From: Ulvibacterium marinum
GTDB lineage: Bacteria; Bacteroidota; Bacteroidia; Flavobacteriales; Flavobacteriaceae
DNA length: 64,000 nt
Direction: 5' to 3'
Assembly: GCF_003626755.1 (NCBI RefSeq)
Contig: NZ_RBCJ01000002.1
Location: 868,001-932,000, forward strand
In this document: positions 36,161-45,140 of the stretch, piece after piece
How the letters are laid out: each line of letters starts with the position of its first letter
Position numbering within the stretch: the first letter of the stretch is position 1
Notes under the pieces: generated by a model
What the model saw: only the letters and a program-made list of their open reading frames with translations
Told to the model about the DNA's origin: nothing
Databases searched by the model: none
Position numbers and translations under genes: made by a program

Positions 36161-37198
36161 TTAAATAAGCTGTAACAATGTCTTACTCTTGGCCACGGTC
36201 TCATCCCATTCCTTTTCGGGATCCGAATCTTGTGTAATACCTCCGCCAGTATAAACAACAACTTTGTTCTCCTTGATTTGCGCACAGCGCAGATTCACAT
36301 ATAATTTAGTTTCAGCGTCAAAATTAAGCTCTCCCAAAAAGCCGGTATAAAATTCCCTATCGTAGTTTTCGTTATCATGGATAAAATCAAGGGCCGGTTG
36401 CTTTGGGAAACCGCAGATTGCAGGTGTCGGATGCAAGAATCTAATAACAGAACCTAGGCCATCTTCCAAAAAGACTCCGGAAATCTTAGTTCGTAAATGC
36501 AGAAGGTTTCCTGCTTTGACCGATTCTAATTCTCCTTTTTTGATGTCACTGGCCTTATCCCGGAGAACATCAAGTATATAATCCGTCACCAAATCCTGTT
36601 CCTTCAACTCCTTTCTACCCCATACTACCTGATCATTTCCACTATAGGGTAGCGTTCCTGCCAATGAAATTGTATTGAATTCCCTATTTCTAACCTGTAA
36701 CAAGATTTCAGGGGTTGCTCCTAGCCAAAGCCCTGTATTGGGATGAAACCAGAGGTAACAGAAGGCATTTGGGTATGTGGGCAGAAGACTTTGGAACAGT
36801 TCCAGTGGATTCTCATTAAAATCCATTTCAATTTTACGGGATAGGACAACTTTTTTTAAATCCCCTTGTTGTATTGCGGCTATACCCTTTTGGACCAGAT
36901 CAAGATGAACCTTCTTCTGTTCCAAATCAATTTGGATTTCCGTACCGCTTTTACAATTTGGAGGTGTGCCAAAATCAAAATCGGCTTCATGTTTTTCATC
37001 GGGACGCAATAGTACGGTGGGTTTCCATTCAAAAGCGGCCATTACGAACCCCGTTTCCGTAAAATCCGAAACGGAATGCAATGTATCGTCCTTTTGAAAA
37101 AGAGCCGTAACCTGAGTATGATTCGGCTTCCTGTAAACAACGAAAGGAAGTCTGTCCCTAAATTGGGCGGACACCTTGTCCATAAGTGCCAAAGACAT
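36161..37198 (-). CDS. menF: Isochorismate synthase (345 aa)
   Basis: Chorismate-binding enzyme that converts chorismate to isochorismate, the entry to menaquinone synthesis. The C-terminal chorismate-binding region is clear: KKVVLSRKIEMDF near 126, TGLWLGATPEILL near 166, TISLAGTLPYSG, HPTPAICGFPK near 262 and VYTGGGITQDSDPEKEWDET near the end, with the metal-binding glutamates. Length suits the short bacterial form. Context with menD (60 bp) supports menF over entC. It lies 1 bp after the thioesterase gene. Confidence 0.93.
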   Translation of the reverse strand: MSLALMDKVSAQFRDRLPFVVYRKPNHTQVTALFQKDDTLHSVSDFTETGFVMAAFEWKPTVLLRPDEKHEADFDFGTPPNCKSGTEIQIDLEQKKVHLDLVQKGIAAIQQGDLKKVVLSRKIEMDFNENPLELFQSLLPTYPNAFCYLWFHPNTGLWLGATPEILLQVRNREFNTISLAGTLPYSGNDQVVWGRKELKEQDLVTDYILDVLRDKASDIKKGELESVKAGNLLHLRTKISGVFLEDGLGSVIRFLHPTPAICGFPKQPALDFIHDNENYDREFYTGFLGELNFDAETKLYVNLRCAQIKENKVVVYTGGGITQDSDPEKEWDETVAKSKTLLQLI

Positions 37199-37199
37199 A

Positions 37200-37622
37200 C
37201 TAACTTTTTGGTAGGGAAATGGTGGTTAATTTACATGAAGAAATCAAGTTTTCTTGCGCATCCGTAATCTTAATTTCCCACAATTGGGTAGTACGCCCCT
37301 TATGGATTAAAATTGCCTTGGCAAACACATCGCCATCCCGTATGCTTTTTACATGATTGGCGGATATTTCTATACCTCGGACAAAAAATTTTTCCGCATC
37401 CAAAAAAATATAGGACGCCATACTCCCGACGCTTTCGGCCAAAGCAACGGATGCCCCGCCATGTAGGACACCGTCAGGTTGATGGACCTTAGCGTTAACG
37501 GGCATTTTGGCCACAAGATAATTCTCGCCCACATCAATATATTCGATCTCTAAATTTTCCATCATTGTGTTTTTCGAAGAATTGTTACAGACCTTCAAAA
37601 TTTTTTCCTTAAAATCGTCCAT
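37200..37622 (-). CDS. Hotdog-fold thioesterase, probable DHNA-CoA hydrolase (140 aa)
   Basis: PaaI/YdiI-type hotdog protein with the helix motif PDGVLHGGASVALAESVGSM near 50-69, where the His-Gly-Gly and Glu are active-site residues. YdiI-type enzymes release DHNA from its CoA ester in menaquinone synthesis, and the gene is 1 bp before menF, which favours that role over general thioester clean-up. A minus-strand -7 box TAGTTTTG (37636-37643) sits 13 bp before the ATG and may drive the thioesterase-menF-menD-DUF2853 operon. Confidence 0.85.
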   Translation of the reverse strand: MDDFKEKILKVCNNSSKNTMMENLEIEYIDVGENYLVAKMPVNAKVHQPDGVLHGGASVALAESVGSMASYIFLDAEKFFVRGIEISANHVKSIRDGDVFAKAILIHKGRTTQLWEIKITDAQENLISSCKLTTISLPKS

Positions 37623-37694
37623 GAAACTTTTTTTACAAAACTACGTATTGCCTTGTGAACAAATGGTACTACTTGGAAACAGATTTTAAAAACC

Positions 37695-38336
37695 ATGAAA
37701 GAAAAAAGAATACGTTACAATACCACAGGTACCTATGAAACATTGAACAATTTGGAAAAATCCACCAAAAATGTTTGGATAGTACTTCATGGGATGGGGT
37801 ACTTAAGTCGATTTTTCTTGAAACATTTTAAGGGACTACCGGCCGATGAAAACTACATTATGGCTCCCCAGGCCCCTTCCAAATATTATTTGGACAGTGA
37901 ATACAAACATGTAGGAGCCAGTTGGCTAACAAAAGAAAACACCATTCTGGAAACCAAAAATGTTTTGGCTTATTTGGAGGCCATATGGGAAGCGGAAAAT
38001 ATTCCCGAAAATTGTAATTTAATCGTTCTCGGTTTCTCACAGGGAGTTTCCATTGCTACGCGATGGGTGGTTCATAAAAAACTGCCGGTTCATCAATTGG
38101 TGCTTTATGCCGGTGGAATCCCTGATGAACTGATTCCAGCGGATTTTGATTTCTTAAGACGGAACAAAACCAAAATCAAGATATTTATAGGTAACAAAGA
38201 TGAATATATAACCGAAAAAAGGTTGAAAGAAGAATTAAAAAAAATTCGGTCACTTTTTGAAGGGCAGGCTGAAGTGGTTATTTTTGAGGGCGGTCATGAA
38301 CTTAAAAAAGAAATCATTAACAGCTTAGTCGAATAA
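37695..38336 (+). CDS. Alpha/beta-hydrolase, phospholipase/carboxylesterase-like (213 aa)
   Basis: Serine-hydrolase fold with the oxyanion-hole region WIVLHGMGYLSRFF near 27-40, nucleophile elbow GFSQG near 113-117, an acid in IGNKDEY near 172 and catalytic His in FEGGHELK near 200. Residue order and length match the dienelactone hydrolase/acyl-protein-thioesterase-like group (YpfH/carboxylesterase 2). Substrate unknown. It is followed 2 bp later by a GNAT gene (operon) and is divergent from the men operon. Confidence 0.88.
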   Translation: MKEKRIRYNTTGTYETLNNLEKSTKNVWIVLHGMGYLSRFFLKHFKGLPADENYIMAPQAPSKYYLDSEYKHVGASWLTKENTILETKNVLAYLEAIWEAENIPENCNLIVLGFSQGVSIATRWVVHKKLPVHQLVLYAGGIPDELIPADFDFLRRNKTKIKIFIGNKDEYITEKRLKEELKKIRSLFEGQAEVVIFEGGHELKKEIINSLVE

Positions 38337-38338
38337 CA

Positions 38339-38929
38339 GTGGTAGTTACTTTGGAAAACCTACGGGTAAAACTTAGCCCGTTAAAGCCGGAAGATTCCGA
38401 TAATTTATTTCCAATCGCCCAGCAAGAAAAGTTGGTCCAATACTCCCCTTCCGATATTGCCACGTTACCTGCACTAAAAAATTATATCGACATAGCATTG
38501 GAACAGCAACTTCAGAAGACCAGTATCCCATATGTTATTTTTGACAAAAACACACAGTCCTATGCGGGTTGTACGCGATATATGAACATCGATTGGAAGA
38601 ACAAGGTCTTACATATAGGATCTACCTGGATAGGAAAAGAATTTCAGGGAACGGGACTCAACAGCAATGTGAAATTTTTGATGTTGCAACATGCTTTTGA
38701 AGAGATAGACTTCGAAAAGGTGGAGTTTCGCATAGATGAAAGGAATGAACGTTCTAGAAAAGCGGTGGAAAAACTCGGTGCAAAACTGGAAGGCATATTG
38801 CGCGAAAATGTATATCTACTGGATGGCTTTAAAAGAAACACCTGTTGCTATGGGATTTTACATCATGAATGGAAGCGAATTAAATCCGAACGCTTCGCAG
38901 GCTATTCCTCCTCTTCAACTTCCTCTTGA
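38339..38929 (+). CDS. RimJ/RimL-type GNAT acetyltransferase (196 aa)
   Basis: GNAT fold with WIGKEFQGTGLNSNVKFLML near 97-116 (acetyl-CoA binding Q-x-x-G-x-N variant) and RIDERNERSRKAVEKLGAK near 134, typical of the RimJ/RimL group that acetylates N-termini or small amines. It starts with GTG at 38339, 2 bp after the esterase stop; no ATG is available before the conserved domain. Its last 28 bases overlap the tail of the convergent YD-repeat-like gene; the C-terminus ends in a serine/threonine run. Confidence 0.87.
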   Translation: MVVTLENLRVKLSPLKPEDSDNLFPIAQQEKLVQYSPSDIATLPALKNYIDIALEQQLQKTSIPYVIFDKNTQSYAGCTRYMNIDWKNKVLHIGSTWIGKEFQGTGLNSNVKFLMLQHAFEEIDFEKVEFRIDERNERSRKAVEKLGAKLEGILRENVYLLDGFKRNTCCYGILHHEWKRIKSERFAGYSSSSTSS

Positions 38930-39834
38930 AATTCGAAATATTTTATTCGTCTCGTAGTATAGGCGTTGTCTGGAGTAATAATCTGCTTCACCCAATTGCC
39001 CTGCTCACGGTCATCGTATTGGTAGATATATTCCTTTACCTTCTCGGAATTTCCTTTTTTTTCAACCAATTTCGAAAGTGCCCCACTACTATCATAAGTA
39101 AATATAGTGGTATGTTCCGGTACAAATTGTTGGGTCTTTTCATCATATCCAAAATGAATGGTGGAAATCAATTGGTCGGATGCATCAAATATTTCCTCCT
39201 TGGCGGTAATAGGGTCTCCGTTTAGGAATTTTTTGGTCAATATCACCTTTTCTAAAGTACCATTCTTAGCTTTTCGACTGGAAGTCCGAATAGATTTTTG
39301 CTCAACCCCATTTAATCTGTAGGTTCTTGTTTGCTCGTCTTTATATGAAGTATATTCAATACCGGTCTCGTCCGTACCATTGTTATTGGTCCGAATAATT
39401 TTAACCACTCTATCATCAGTATCATAAAAATATTCATATTGGTCCACGAATTCCTTCTCATAGGAAACTATTTTTTCAGTAATCTTTTTAGTTCCAAGGG
39501 TATCCAGTTCATAAAAATGGGCAATGGATGTGCTGGTATCAAAGGTATTCTCTCGATAATTTTCTAAGCGCTTTTCCTTTAAAAAACCTCCATCATATTG
39601 GTAATAGGTTACATCATAGTCCGAGTCGCTATAACGGGTAACCGATTTGGCCAACAATCCATTTTCATCAAAATCATATTCTTCCTTCCCGTAATCAGTG
39701 ATTACCAAGCATGATTTTACATCACCGTTTAAATCAAAATCCTCCCTTGTGAATATTTTAATTTCTTGGGAAAAGATATTGGTTGCAATGAAGTTTAGAA
39801 CAAAACAAAAAAACAATATGTAGTTTTTTATCAT
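38902..39834 (-). CDS. Exported YD/RHS-repeat-like protein (310 aa)
   Basis: Signal peptide (MIKNYILFFCFVLNFIATNIFS) with predicted cut before Gln. The mature protein consists of short beta repeats with Tyr-Asp signatures (YDFDENGLLAKSVTRYSDS, YEYFYDTDDRVVKIIRT, FTYDSSGALSKLVEKKG, YIYQYDDREQGNWVKQII), like the YD repeats of RHS proteins, though no toxin or RHS core motif is present. Small repeat proteins of this kind are frequent and uncharacterised in flavobacteria. The C-terminus is strongly acidic (EEVEEEE). Its 3' end overlaps the convergent GNAT gene by 28 bp. Confidence 0.78.
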   Translation of the reverse strand: MIKNYILFFCFVLNFIATNIFSQEIKIFTREDFDLNGDVKSCLVITDYGKEEYDFDENGLLAKSVTRYSDSDYDVTYYQYDGGFLKEKRLENYRENTFDTSTSIAHFYELDTLGTKKITEKIVSYEKEFVDQYEYFYDTDDRVVKIIRTNNNGTDETGIEYTSYKDEQTRTYRLNGVEQKSIRTSSRKAKNGTLEKVILTKKFLNGDPITAKEEIFDASDQLISTIHFGYDEKTQQFVPEHTTIFTYDSSGALSKLVEKKGNSEKVKEYIYQYDDREQGNWVKQIITPDNAYTTRRIKYFEFQEEVEEEE

Positions 39835-39927
39835 AGTGCAATATGGTAAAGTCGATGTAGTTAAGGTTCAAATAACAATTCAACGTATCAAAAGTACTTT
39901 ATTTAAAATCAATTTCCATACCAGAAG

Positions 39928-39958
39928 TTGCCGTAAAATCCTGTTGTACCTATCTTTA
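39928..39958 (+). promoter_or_regulatory. Promoter of the metallophosphatase lipoprotein gene
   Basis: TTG at 39928-39930, exactly 20 bp, then TATCTTTA at 39951-39958, with the start codon at 39990. Fits the Bacteroidota -33/-7 pattern and is identical in spacing and -7 box to the pheT promoter. Confidence 0.65.
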
Positions 39959-39989
39959 CCATGGTATTGTATATCCCAAAAATAAAATC

Positions 39990-40904
39990 ATGACACGGAC
40001 CTTACTTTTTATGCTACCTTGGTTTTTCTTAATCGGTTGCTCTCAAAAAAAGAAAACCAGTACAAAATTTCCTGAATTCGAGATTGGGGTGGTGGCGGAC
40101 TGTCAATACTGTAATTGTAAATCAGGTAATCAACGCTTTTATAGGCAATCACCAATGCGCCTAAAGGAAGCTATAGATACTTTAAATACATATCCTTTGG
40201 ATTATTCCATTCACTTGGGAGATTTTATCGACCAAAGTTTTGATAGCTTCGATACGGTCGCCCCTATTTGGGCGACACTAAAATCCGATCGGTTCCATGT
40301 ATTGGGAAACCATGATTTTAGTGTGGCAGATTCATTGAAACCTTATGTTTTTGAAAAAATGGAATTGAACGATCGTTATTATAGCATAGTAAGGAACAAG
40401 TGGCGATTTATTGTCCTGGATGGGAATGACCTAAGTTTACATGGGGCACTCTCCGAGTCGAAAAAGCAACAGACCGATTCACTTTTTAATCTGTTGGAAG
40501 GAAAAAACTTGCCGAACGTTGTTCCTTGGAACGGTGGGTTAAGCAACGACCAGTTGAATTGGGTAGAAGATCAGTTAAAACTGGCCACAATGAACGAGGA
40601 ACGTGTGGGTATGTTTTGCCATTTTCCAGCTTTGGGTGTATCCAATGCACACAATTTATTGAACTATGAAGAATTACTAAGCCTTATCGAAGAAAATGAT
40701 TGTGTGAAATTCTATTTCAATGGCCATAACCACGCCGGTGATTATATTGAAAAAGATGGCGTTCACTACTTGACTTTCAAAGGGATGGTGGATACCCAGG
40801 ATAGTACTTCATTTGCAAGGGTAGCCTTTAAAAAAGATTCAATATTCGTGACCGGCTATGGTAGAGAGCTTTCAAGAAAGTTTAAAATAAATAGCCGACC
40901 ATAG
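39990..40904 (+). CDS. Metallophosphatase lipoprotein resembling ADP-ribose/CDP-alcohol diphosphatase (304 aa)
   Basis: A lipoprotein signal peptide ends with lipobox LIGC (Cys17). The calcineurin-like metal-ligand motifs are all present: GVVADCQY near 33-40, HLGDFID near 75, GNHDF near 101, CHFP near 207 and NGHNH near 243. The first motif, together with a following RFYRQSPMRLKEAI segment, resembles the Mn-dependent ADP-ribose/CDP-alcohol diphosphatase (ADPRM) group, which splits nucleotide diphosphates. Being a lipoprotein, it would act outside the cytoplasm, perhaps in scavenging. A full promoter lies upstream and a terminator follows. Exact substrate is unproven. Confidence 0.85.
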   Translation: MTRTLLFMLPWFFLIGCSQKKKTSTKFPEFEIGVVADCQYCNCKSGNQRFYRQSPMRLKEAIDTLNTYPLDYSIHLGDFIDQSFDSFDTVAPIWATLKSDRFHVLGNHDFSVADSLKPYVFEKMELNDRYYSIVRNKWRFIVLDGNDLSLHGALSESKKQQTDSLFNLLEGKNLPNVVPWNGGLSNDQLNWVEDQLKLATMNEERVGMFCHFPALGVSNAHNLLNYEELLSLIEENDCVKFYFNGHNHAGDYIEKDGVHYLTFKGMVDTQDSTSFARVAFKKDSIFVTGYGRELSRKFKINSRP

Positions 40905-40935
40905 CTTTTCCATAGTAAGATAAACTGAATAAAAA

Positions 40936-40965
40936 AAGGGCACTATCATGTTTGAAAGTACCCTT
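40936..40965. terminator. Bidirectional terminator between phosphatase gene and dnaK
   Basis: A 9-bp stem AAGGGCACT/AGTACCCTT (one G-T pair) with a 12-nt loop, flanked by T and A tracts on both sides, between convergent genes. Confidence 0.8.
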
Positions 40966-40990
40966 TTAATCATTATCTCTTAAATAGTGT

Positions 40991-42904
40991 TTATTTCACC
41001 TCTTCAAAATCTACATCCTCAACATTATCACCTTCCTTGGCGTCTCCTCCGCTAGCAGCTTCCTCTCCATTGGGTGATGGGCCGCCTGCTTGCTGGGCCT
41101 CCGCTTGTGCTTTGTACATCTCTTCAGAAGCAACTTTCCACGCTTCGTTAATTTTCTCCAAAGCAGGAGTAATTACGGCCAGATCCTTGCTTTCATAGGC
41201 TTTCTTAAGTTCCTCCAAAGCATCCTCGATCGGTTTTTTCTTGTCATCGGACAATTTATCCCCGAATTCCTTTAGTTGCTTTTCGGTCTGGAATATCATT
41301 CCATCGGCCTCATTCAATTTATCAGCCGTTTCTTTGGCTTTTTTATCGGATTCGGCATTCGCTTCTGCTTCCGCCTTCATTTTCTCGATTTCCTCTTCGG
41401 TCAATCCGGAAGATGCCTCGATACGAATGTCCTGGGACTTATTTGTGGCTTTATCCGTAGCGGAAACCTTAATAATACCATTTGCATCGATATCAAAAGT
41501 AACCTCTATTTGAGGTGTTCCTCTTGGTGCTGGAGGAATCCCATCCAAATGAAAACGTCCTATGGTTTTGTTATCACCCGCCATGGGTCGTTCTCCTTGT
41601 AGTACATGAATCTCTACCGATGGTTGATTGTCTGCTGCGGTGGAGAATACTTGTGATTTTTTGGTAGGAATCGTAGTATTCGCATCGATTAACTTGGTCA
41701 TTACACTTCCCATGGTCTCAATACCCAAGGATAGTGGTGTAACGTCCAACAACAATACATCCTTCACGTCACCAGTCAATACCCCACCCTGTATAGCTGC
41801 ACCAACGGCAACCACCTCATCTGGGTTTACTCCTTTAGAAGGTTTCTTTCCAAAAAACTTTTCAACAGCTTCCTGTACAGCTGGGATCCGGGTAGAACCA
41901 CCTACTAAAATAATCTCATCGATATCGCTCTTTGAAAGTCCGGCAGCTTTCAGTGCCGTTTCGCAAGGTTCGATAGTGCGTTTAACCAAATCATCGATCA
42001 ATTGCTCAAATTTGGAACGCGAGAGACTACGAACCAAATGCTTTGGCCCGGATGCCGTTGCTGTTACGTAAGGCAGATTGATTTCTGTTTGTGAAGAAGC
42101 AGACAATTCAATTTTTGCCTTCTCGGCAGCTTCTCGTAAACGTTGCAGGGCCATAGCATCATCGCGCAAATCGATGCTCTCATCTTTTTTGAACTCTTCC
42201 GCCAACCAGTCAATAATTTTCTGATCCACGTCATCACCGCCCAAATGGGTATCCCCATCAGTAGCCAGTACCTCAAATACACCATCACCTAATTCCAAGA
42301 TGGAAACGTCATGCGTACCACCTCCAAAGTCGAAAACTACGACCTTTTGATCGGTATGTTTCTTATCCAATCCATAAGCCAAAGATGCTGCAGTTGGTTC
42401 ATTGATAATCCGCTCAACGGTAAGTCCGGCAATCTCACCTGCCTCTTTTGTGGCTTGGCGTTGTGCATCGTTAAAATAGGCCGGAACCGTAATTACGGCC
42501 TTGGAAACATCTTGTCCCAAATAATCCTCGGCAGTCTTTTTCATCTTTTGAAGGACCATCGCAGAAAGTTCTTGGGGCGTATATAAACGCCCATCTATAT
42601 CTACACGGGGCGTATCGTTATCACCTTTTACTACTTTATAGGGCACACGGTTCGCTTCCTTGCTGGACTCGGAGTATTTATTTCCCATAAACCGTTTAAT
42701 CGAATAAACCGTTTTACCAGGGTTGGTTACCGCCTGTCTTTTGGCCGGGTCACCGACCTTGATCTCACCGCCCTCAACAAATGCAATAACCGAAGGAGTG
42801 GTCCTTTTGCCTTCCGCATTGGGAATGACCACCGGTTCGTTTCCTTCCATTACAGAAACACAGGAGTTGGTAGTACCCAAATCTATTCCTATTATTTTAC
42901 TCAT
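40991..42904 (-). CDS. dnaK: Chaperone DnaK, Hsp70 (637 aa)
   Basis: ATP-driven chaperone with the full ATPase domain (start [40 protein letters not shown] near 195; [15 protein letters not shown] near 335), the substrate-binding domain and a C-terminus ending EDVDFEEVK. Note: the phosphate-loop reads [10 protein letters not shown] where E. coli has DLGGGTFDIS. Neither dnaJ, grpE nor hrcA is adjacent. No CIRCE-type inverted repeat was seen in the 157 bp upstream, so regulation is unclear. A terminator follows. Confidence 0.97.
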   Translation of the reverse strand: MSKIIGIDLGTTNSCVSVMEGNEPVVIPNAEGKRTTPSVIAFVEGGEIKVGDPAKRQAVTNPGKTVYSIKRFMGNKYSESSKEANRVPYKVVKGDNDTPRVDIDGRLYTPQELSAMVLQKMKKTAEDYLGQDVSKAVITVPAYFNDAQRQATKEAGEIAGLTVERIINEPTAASLAYGLDKKHTDQKVVVFDFGGGTHDVSILELGDGVFEVLATDGDTHLGGDDVDQKIIDWLAEEFKKDESIDLRDDAMALQRLREAAEKAKIELSASSQTEINLPYVTATASGPKHLVRSLSRSKFEQLIDDLVKRTIEPCETALKAAGLSKSDIDEIILVGGSTRIPAVQEAVEKFFGKKPSKGVNPDEVVAVGAAIQGGVLTGDVKDVLLLDVTPLSLGIETMGSVMTKLIDANTTIPTKKSQVFSTAADNQPSVEIHVLQGERPMAGDNKTIGRFHLDGIPPAPRGTPQIEVTFDIDANGIIKVSATDKATNKSQDIRIEASSGLTEEEIEKMKAEAEANAESDKKAKETADKLNEADGMIFQTEKQLKEFGDKLSDDKKKPIEDALEELKKAYESKDLAVITPALEKINEAWKVASEEMYKAQAEAQQAGGPSPNGEEAASGGDAKEGDNVEDVDFEEVK

Positions 42905-43061
42905 TCTCTATGTTTTAAATATTAGTCTTTTTTATAGTCGATTTCTAAATGTCAAACAATATGCCAAGGGCGAGAAAACTGACAGGATGTCATTTTGAAT
43001 AAGCTTTAGTCTTGAAAAATTAGCTCAAACAAGGGTCGTAAGTACAATTGAGGTTGCGAAA

Positions 43062-43517
43062 TCAATCACAACCCTCCTTCCTTCGAGTATCGATTAAATA
43101 AATGATTTTCCAATGGTCTCCATCCCTAAACAGTTGAAAGGAATTGACCCCACAATGATGGAATTCCCCATTTATCCAAAACTCATAAGGTGTCCAAGCA
43201 TGGGCCATAGCCCCATCTATTTGTATGTGATACGACTTAATTTTCTCTTCAAATTTTGTAGTTTTTGGGATACCGACAATGGATTTGAGAAAATCGGGGA
43301 ATTTATCCTTTCGCACATATTTCTTCCCTTCCTTGTTCTTGGCAATGGTCTGCAAGATAACTGTATGGGAAACTGTCTTCTTAATAATCGTGGAGTCCTG
43401 ATTATGAAATCCATCAAAAAAGGTTTCGATGGTTCTTTGCACTGAGGCTTCACCGCTTTCCTGGGCGGAAGCCGCAAAACAGATTGTAACAAAAAATAAG
43501 TTTAGTACGTGTTTCAT
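43062..43517 (-). CDS. Exported NTF2/SnoaL-like protein (151 aa)
   Basis: Signal peptide MKHVLNLFFVTICFAASA with Gln at +1, then the alpha+beta cone of the NTF2-like superfamily: SVQRTIETFFDGFHNQDSTI near 24, a central strand region and HCGVNSFQLFRDGDHWKIIY near 122, ending CD. Such proteins bind small hydrophobic ligands or act in polyketide or steroid chemistry; no catalytic residues are certain here. Monocistronic, divergent from panB. Confidence 0.8.
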   Translation of the reverse strand: MKHVLNLFFVTICFAASAQESGEASVQRTIETFFDGFHNQDSTIIKKTVSHTVILQTIAKNKEGKKYVRKDKFPDFLKSIVGIPKTTKFEEKIKSYHIQIDGAMAHAWTPYEFWINGEFHHCGVNSFQLFRDGDHWKIIYLIDTRRKEGCD

Positions 43518-43534
43518 TCAATATGTATTTGATT

Positions 43535-43542
43535 CAAAAATA
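43535..43542 (-). promoter_or_regulatory. -7 element of the NTF2-like gene
   Basis: Minus-strand TATTTTTG matches TAnnTTTG and lies 17 bp before the ATG at 43517. No clear TTG at -33. Confidence 0.35.
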
Positions 43543-43640
43543 GAGAAAGATTCTACATTTTGATTCGTAATACAAGCTATTTCGCGGAAAGAAGGAATAA
43601 CAACAATTTCCTTACATTTATCCCGCCTAAACAAAACTAG

Positions 43641-44459
43641 ATGTCCACAGCAAAAAAAGAATATAAGCGGGTGACGGTTAAGTCGCTCGTGGAAATGAAA
43701 AAAAACGGAGAAAAAATTTCCATGCTTACCGCATATGACTATTCCATGGCCAAAATCGTAGATGCGGCCAATGTGGATGTTATTTTGGTAGGCGATTCCG
43801 CCAGTAACGTTATGGCCGGCCATGAAACTACATTGCCCATAACCTTGGATCAGATGATTTATCACGCAACATCCGTAGTTCGAGCGGTGAAAAGGGCCCT
43901 AATTGTTGTCGATATTCCCTTTGGCAGCTATCAAAGCGATCCTAAAGAAGCTTTACGCTCGGCCATACGGATTATGAAGGAGAGTGGTGCACATGCCATT
44001 AAATTAGAAGGCGGTATTGAGATAAAAGAATCTGTAAAACGAATCCTCAACGCAGGAATCCCGGTTATGGGCCATTTGGGCCTTACACCCCAGAGTATCT
44101 ATAAATTTGGCACATACACGGTCCGGGCCAAAGAAGAAGAAGAAGCCAAAAAATTGATAGACGATGCCCAACTTTTGGAAAAACTGGGATGTTTTGGTAT
44201 TGTGTTGGAAAAAATTCCGGCGAAGCTTACAAAAAAAGTGTCCGAGGGGCTTACCATTCCCACAATTGGAATTGGAGCTGGTAAATATGCGGACGGTCAA
44301 GTTCTTGTTATCCATGACCTATTGGGAATGACCCATGAGTTTAATCCTCGTTTTTTGAGACGATATATGAACCTTTATGAGGATATGGGCAACGCAATTT
44401 CTAGATATGTGACCGATGTGAAAAACAAGGATTTTCCCAGCGACGAAGAACAATATTAA
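43641..44459 (+). CDS. panB: 3-Methyl-2-oxobutanoate hydroxymethyltransferase (272 aa)
   Basis: First committed enzyme of pantothenate synthesis, making ketopantoate from ketoisovalerate and methylenetetrahydrofolate. Motifs: [19 protein letters not shown] near 29-47, [10 protein letters not shown] near 51, LEGG near 120, [10 protein letters not shown] near 142 and the C-terminal [20 protein letters not shown] near 212-231. Length is normal. No panC, panD or panE nearby. The lspA gene follows after 118 bp with its own upstream region. Confidence 0.96.
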   Translation: MSTAKKEYKRVTVKSLVEMKKNGEKISMLTAYDYSMAKIVDAANVDVILVGDSASNVMAGHETTLPITLDQMIYHATSVVRAVKRALIVVDIPFGSYQSDPKEALRSAIRIMKESGAHAIKLEGGIEIKESVKRILNAGIPVMGHLGLTPQSIYKFGTYTVRAKEEEEAKKLIDDAQLLEKLGCFGIVLEKIPAKLTKKVSEGLTIPTIGIGAGKYADGQVLVIHDLLGMTHEFNPRFLRRYMNLYEDMGNAISRYVTDVKNKDFPSDEEQY

Positions 44460-44577
44460 AGTTTCCAATCAGGTAACAACCATCAAATTTTAGTTTTCTT
44501 CGTGTCTAGTATCAGCTAAAAAAATCATATGAAATCAATGATTTTTAGTTATTGGAAAATGCATCCAACAGAAGATT

Positions 44578-45066
44578 ATGTATAAAAAAATCGGGATATT
44601 GGTTTTGGTGTTGTTGAATATTGGTTGTGATCAACTTTCAAAGGATATTGTCCGGAAAAATGTTGCTCCCATGGATTATATCCAGGTCGTAAGGGAAAAT
44701 CTTATCCTAACCAATGTGGAAAACACTGGGGCCATGTTGGGATTTGGTCAAAACCTATCCCCTATTCCAAAGCTAATATTCCTTCAAATTCTCCCCGTAT
44801 CGGTTTTGCTGATTTTATTGTTTCGCGTCCTTCAAAAATCAAATTTGAACAAGTGGCTTATCATTGCATTTGCCTTTGTCATAGGTGGGGGCATTGGTAA
44901 TCTGATAGATCGTATCGTCTATGGTTCCGTGACCGATTTTTTTCAAATTAAAATTGGAATCCTGCGAACGGGGATTTTTAATATGGCGGATGTGTCGGTC
45001 ACCATTGGGGTTTTGCTGATTCTTTTTCTTTCAATCGGGAATAAAAAAAGAGTTCTAGAATTATAA
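44578..45066 (+). CDS. lspA: Signal peptidase II, lipoprotein-specific (162 aa)
   Basis: Four-span membrane aspartyl protease that removes the signal peptide of lipoproteins. The family motifs are present: DQLSKDIVRKN near 18, NVENTGAMLGFG near 49 and the catalytic-Asp region GGGIGNLIDRIVYGSVTDFF near 101-120, both Asp residues intact. Length is typical. The many predicted lipoproteins in this window are its expected substrates. ATG 44578. Downstream a four-helix-bundle gene has probably been inserted before the pseudouridine-synthase gene. Confidence 0.93.
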   Translation: MYKKIGILVLVLLNIGCDQLSKDIVRKNVAPMDYIQVVRENLILTNVENTGAMLGFGQNLSPIPKLIFLQILPVSVLLILLFRVLQKSNLNKWLIIAFAFVIGGGIGNLIDRIVYGSVTDFFQIKIGILRTGIFNMADVSVTIGVLLILFLSIGNKKRVLEL

Positions 45067-45140
45067 AGATTATTGGAAGGTTGGATAAATGGAATTATAG
45101 GAAGAAGCAGTTTTAGTCATTGAATATTAGACTTTTCATT

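Noticed and set aside
42905-43061. Possible CIRCE-type element upstream of dnaK
   Set aside because: No long inverted repeat of the HrcA type was found; only AT-rich sequence and weak promoter-like boxes.
43518-43865. Minus-strand frame over the panB start
   Set aside because: Lies antisense to the first quarter of panB, which is certain; a shadow frame.
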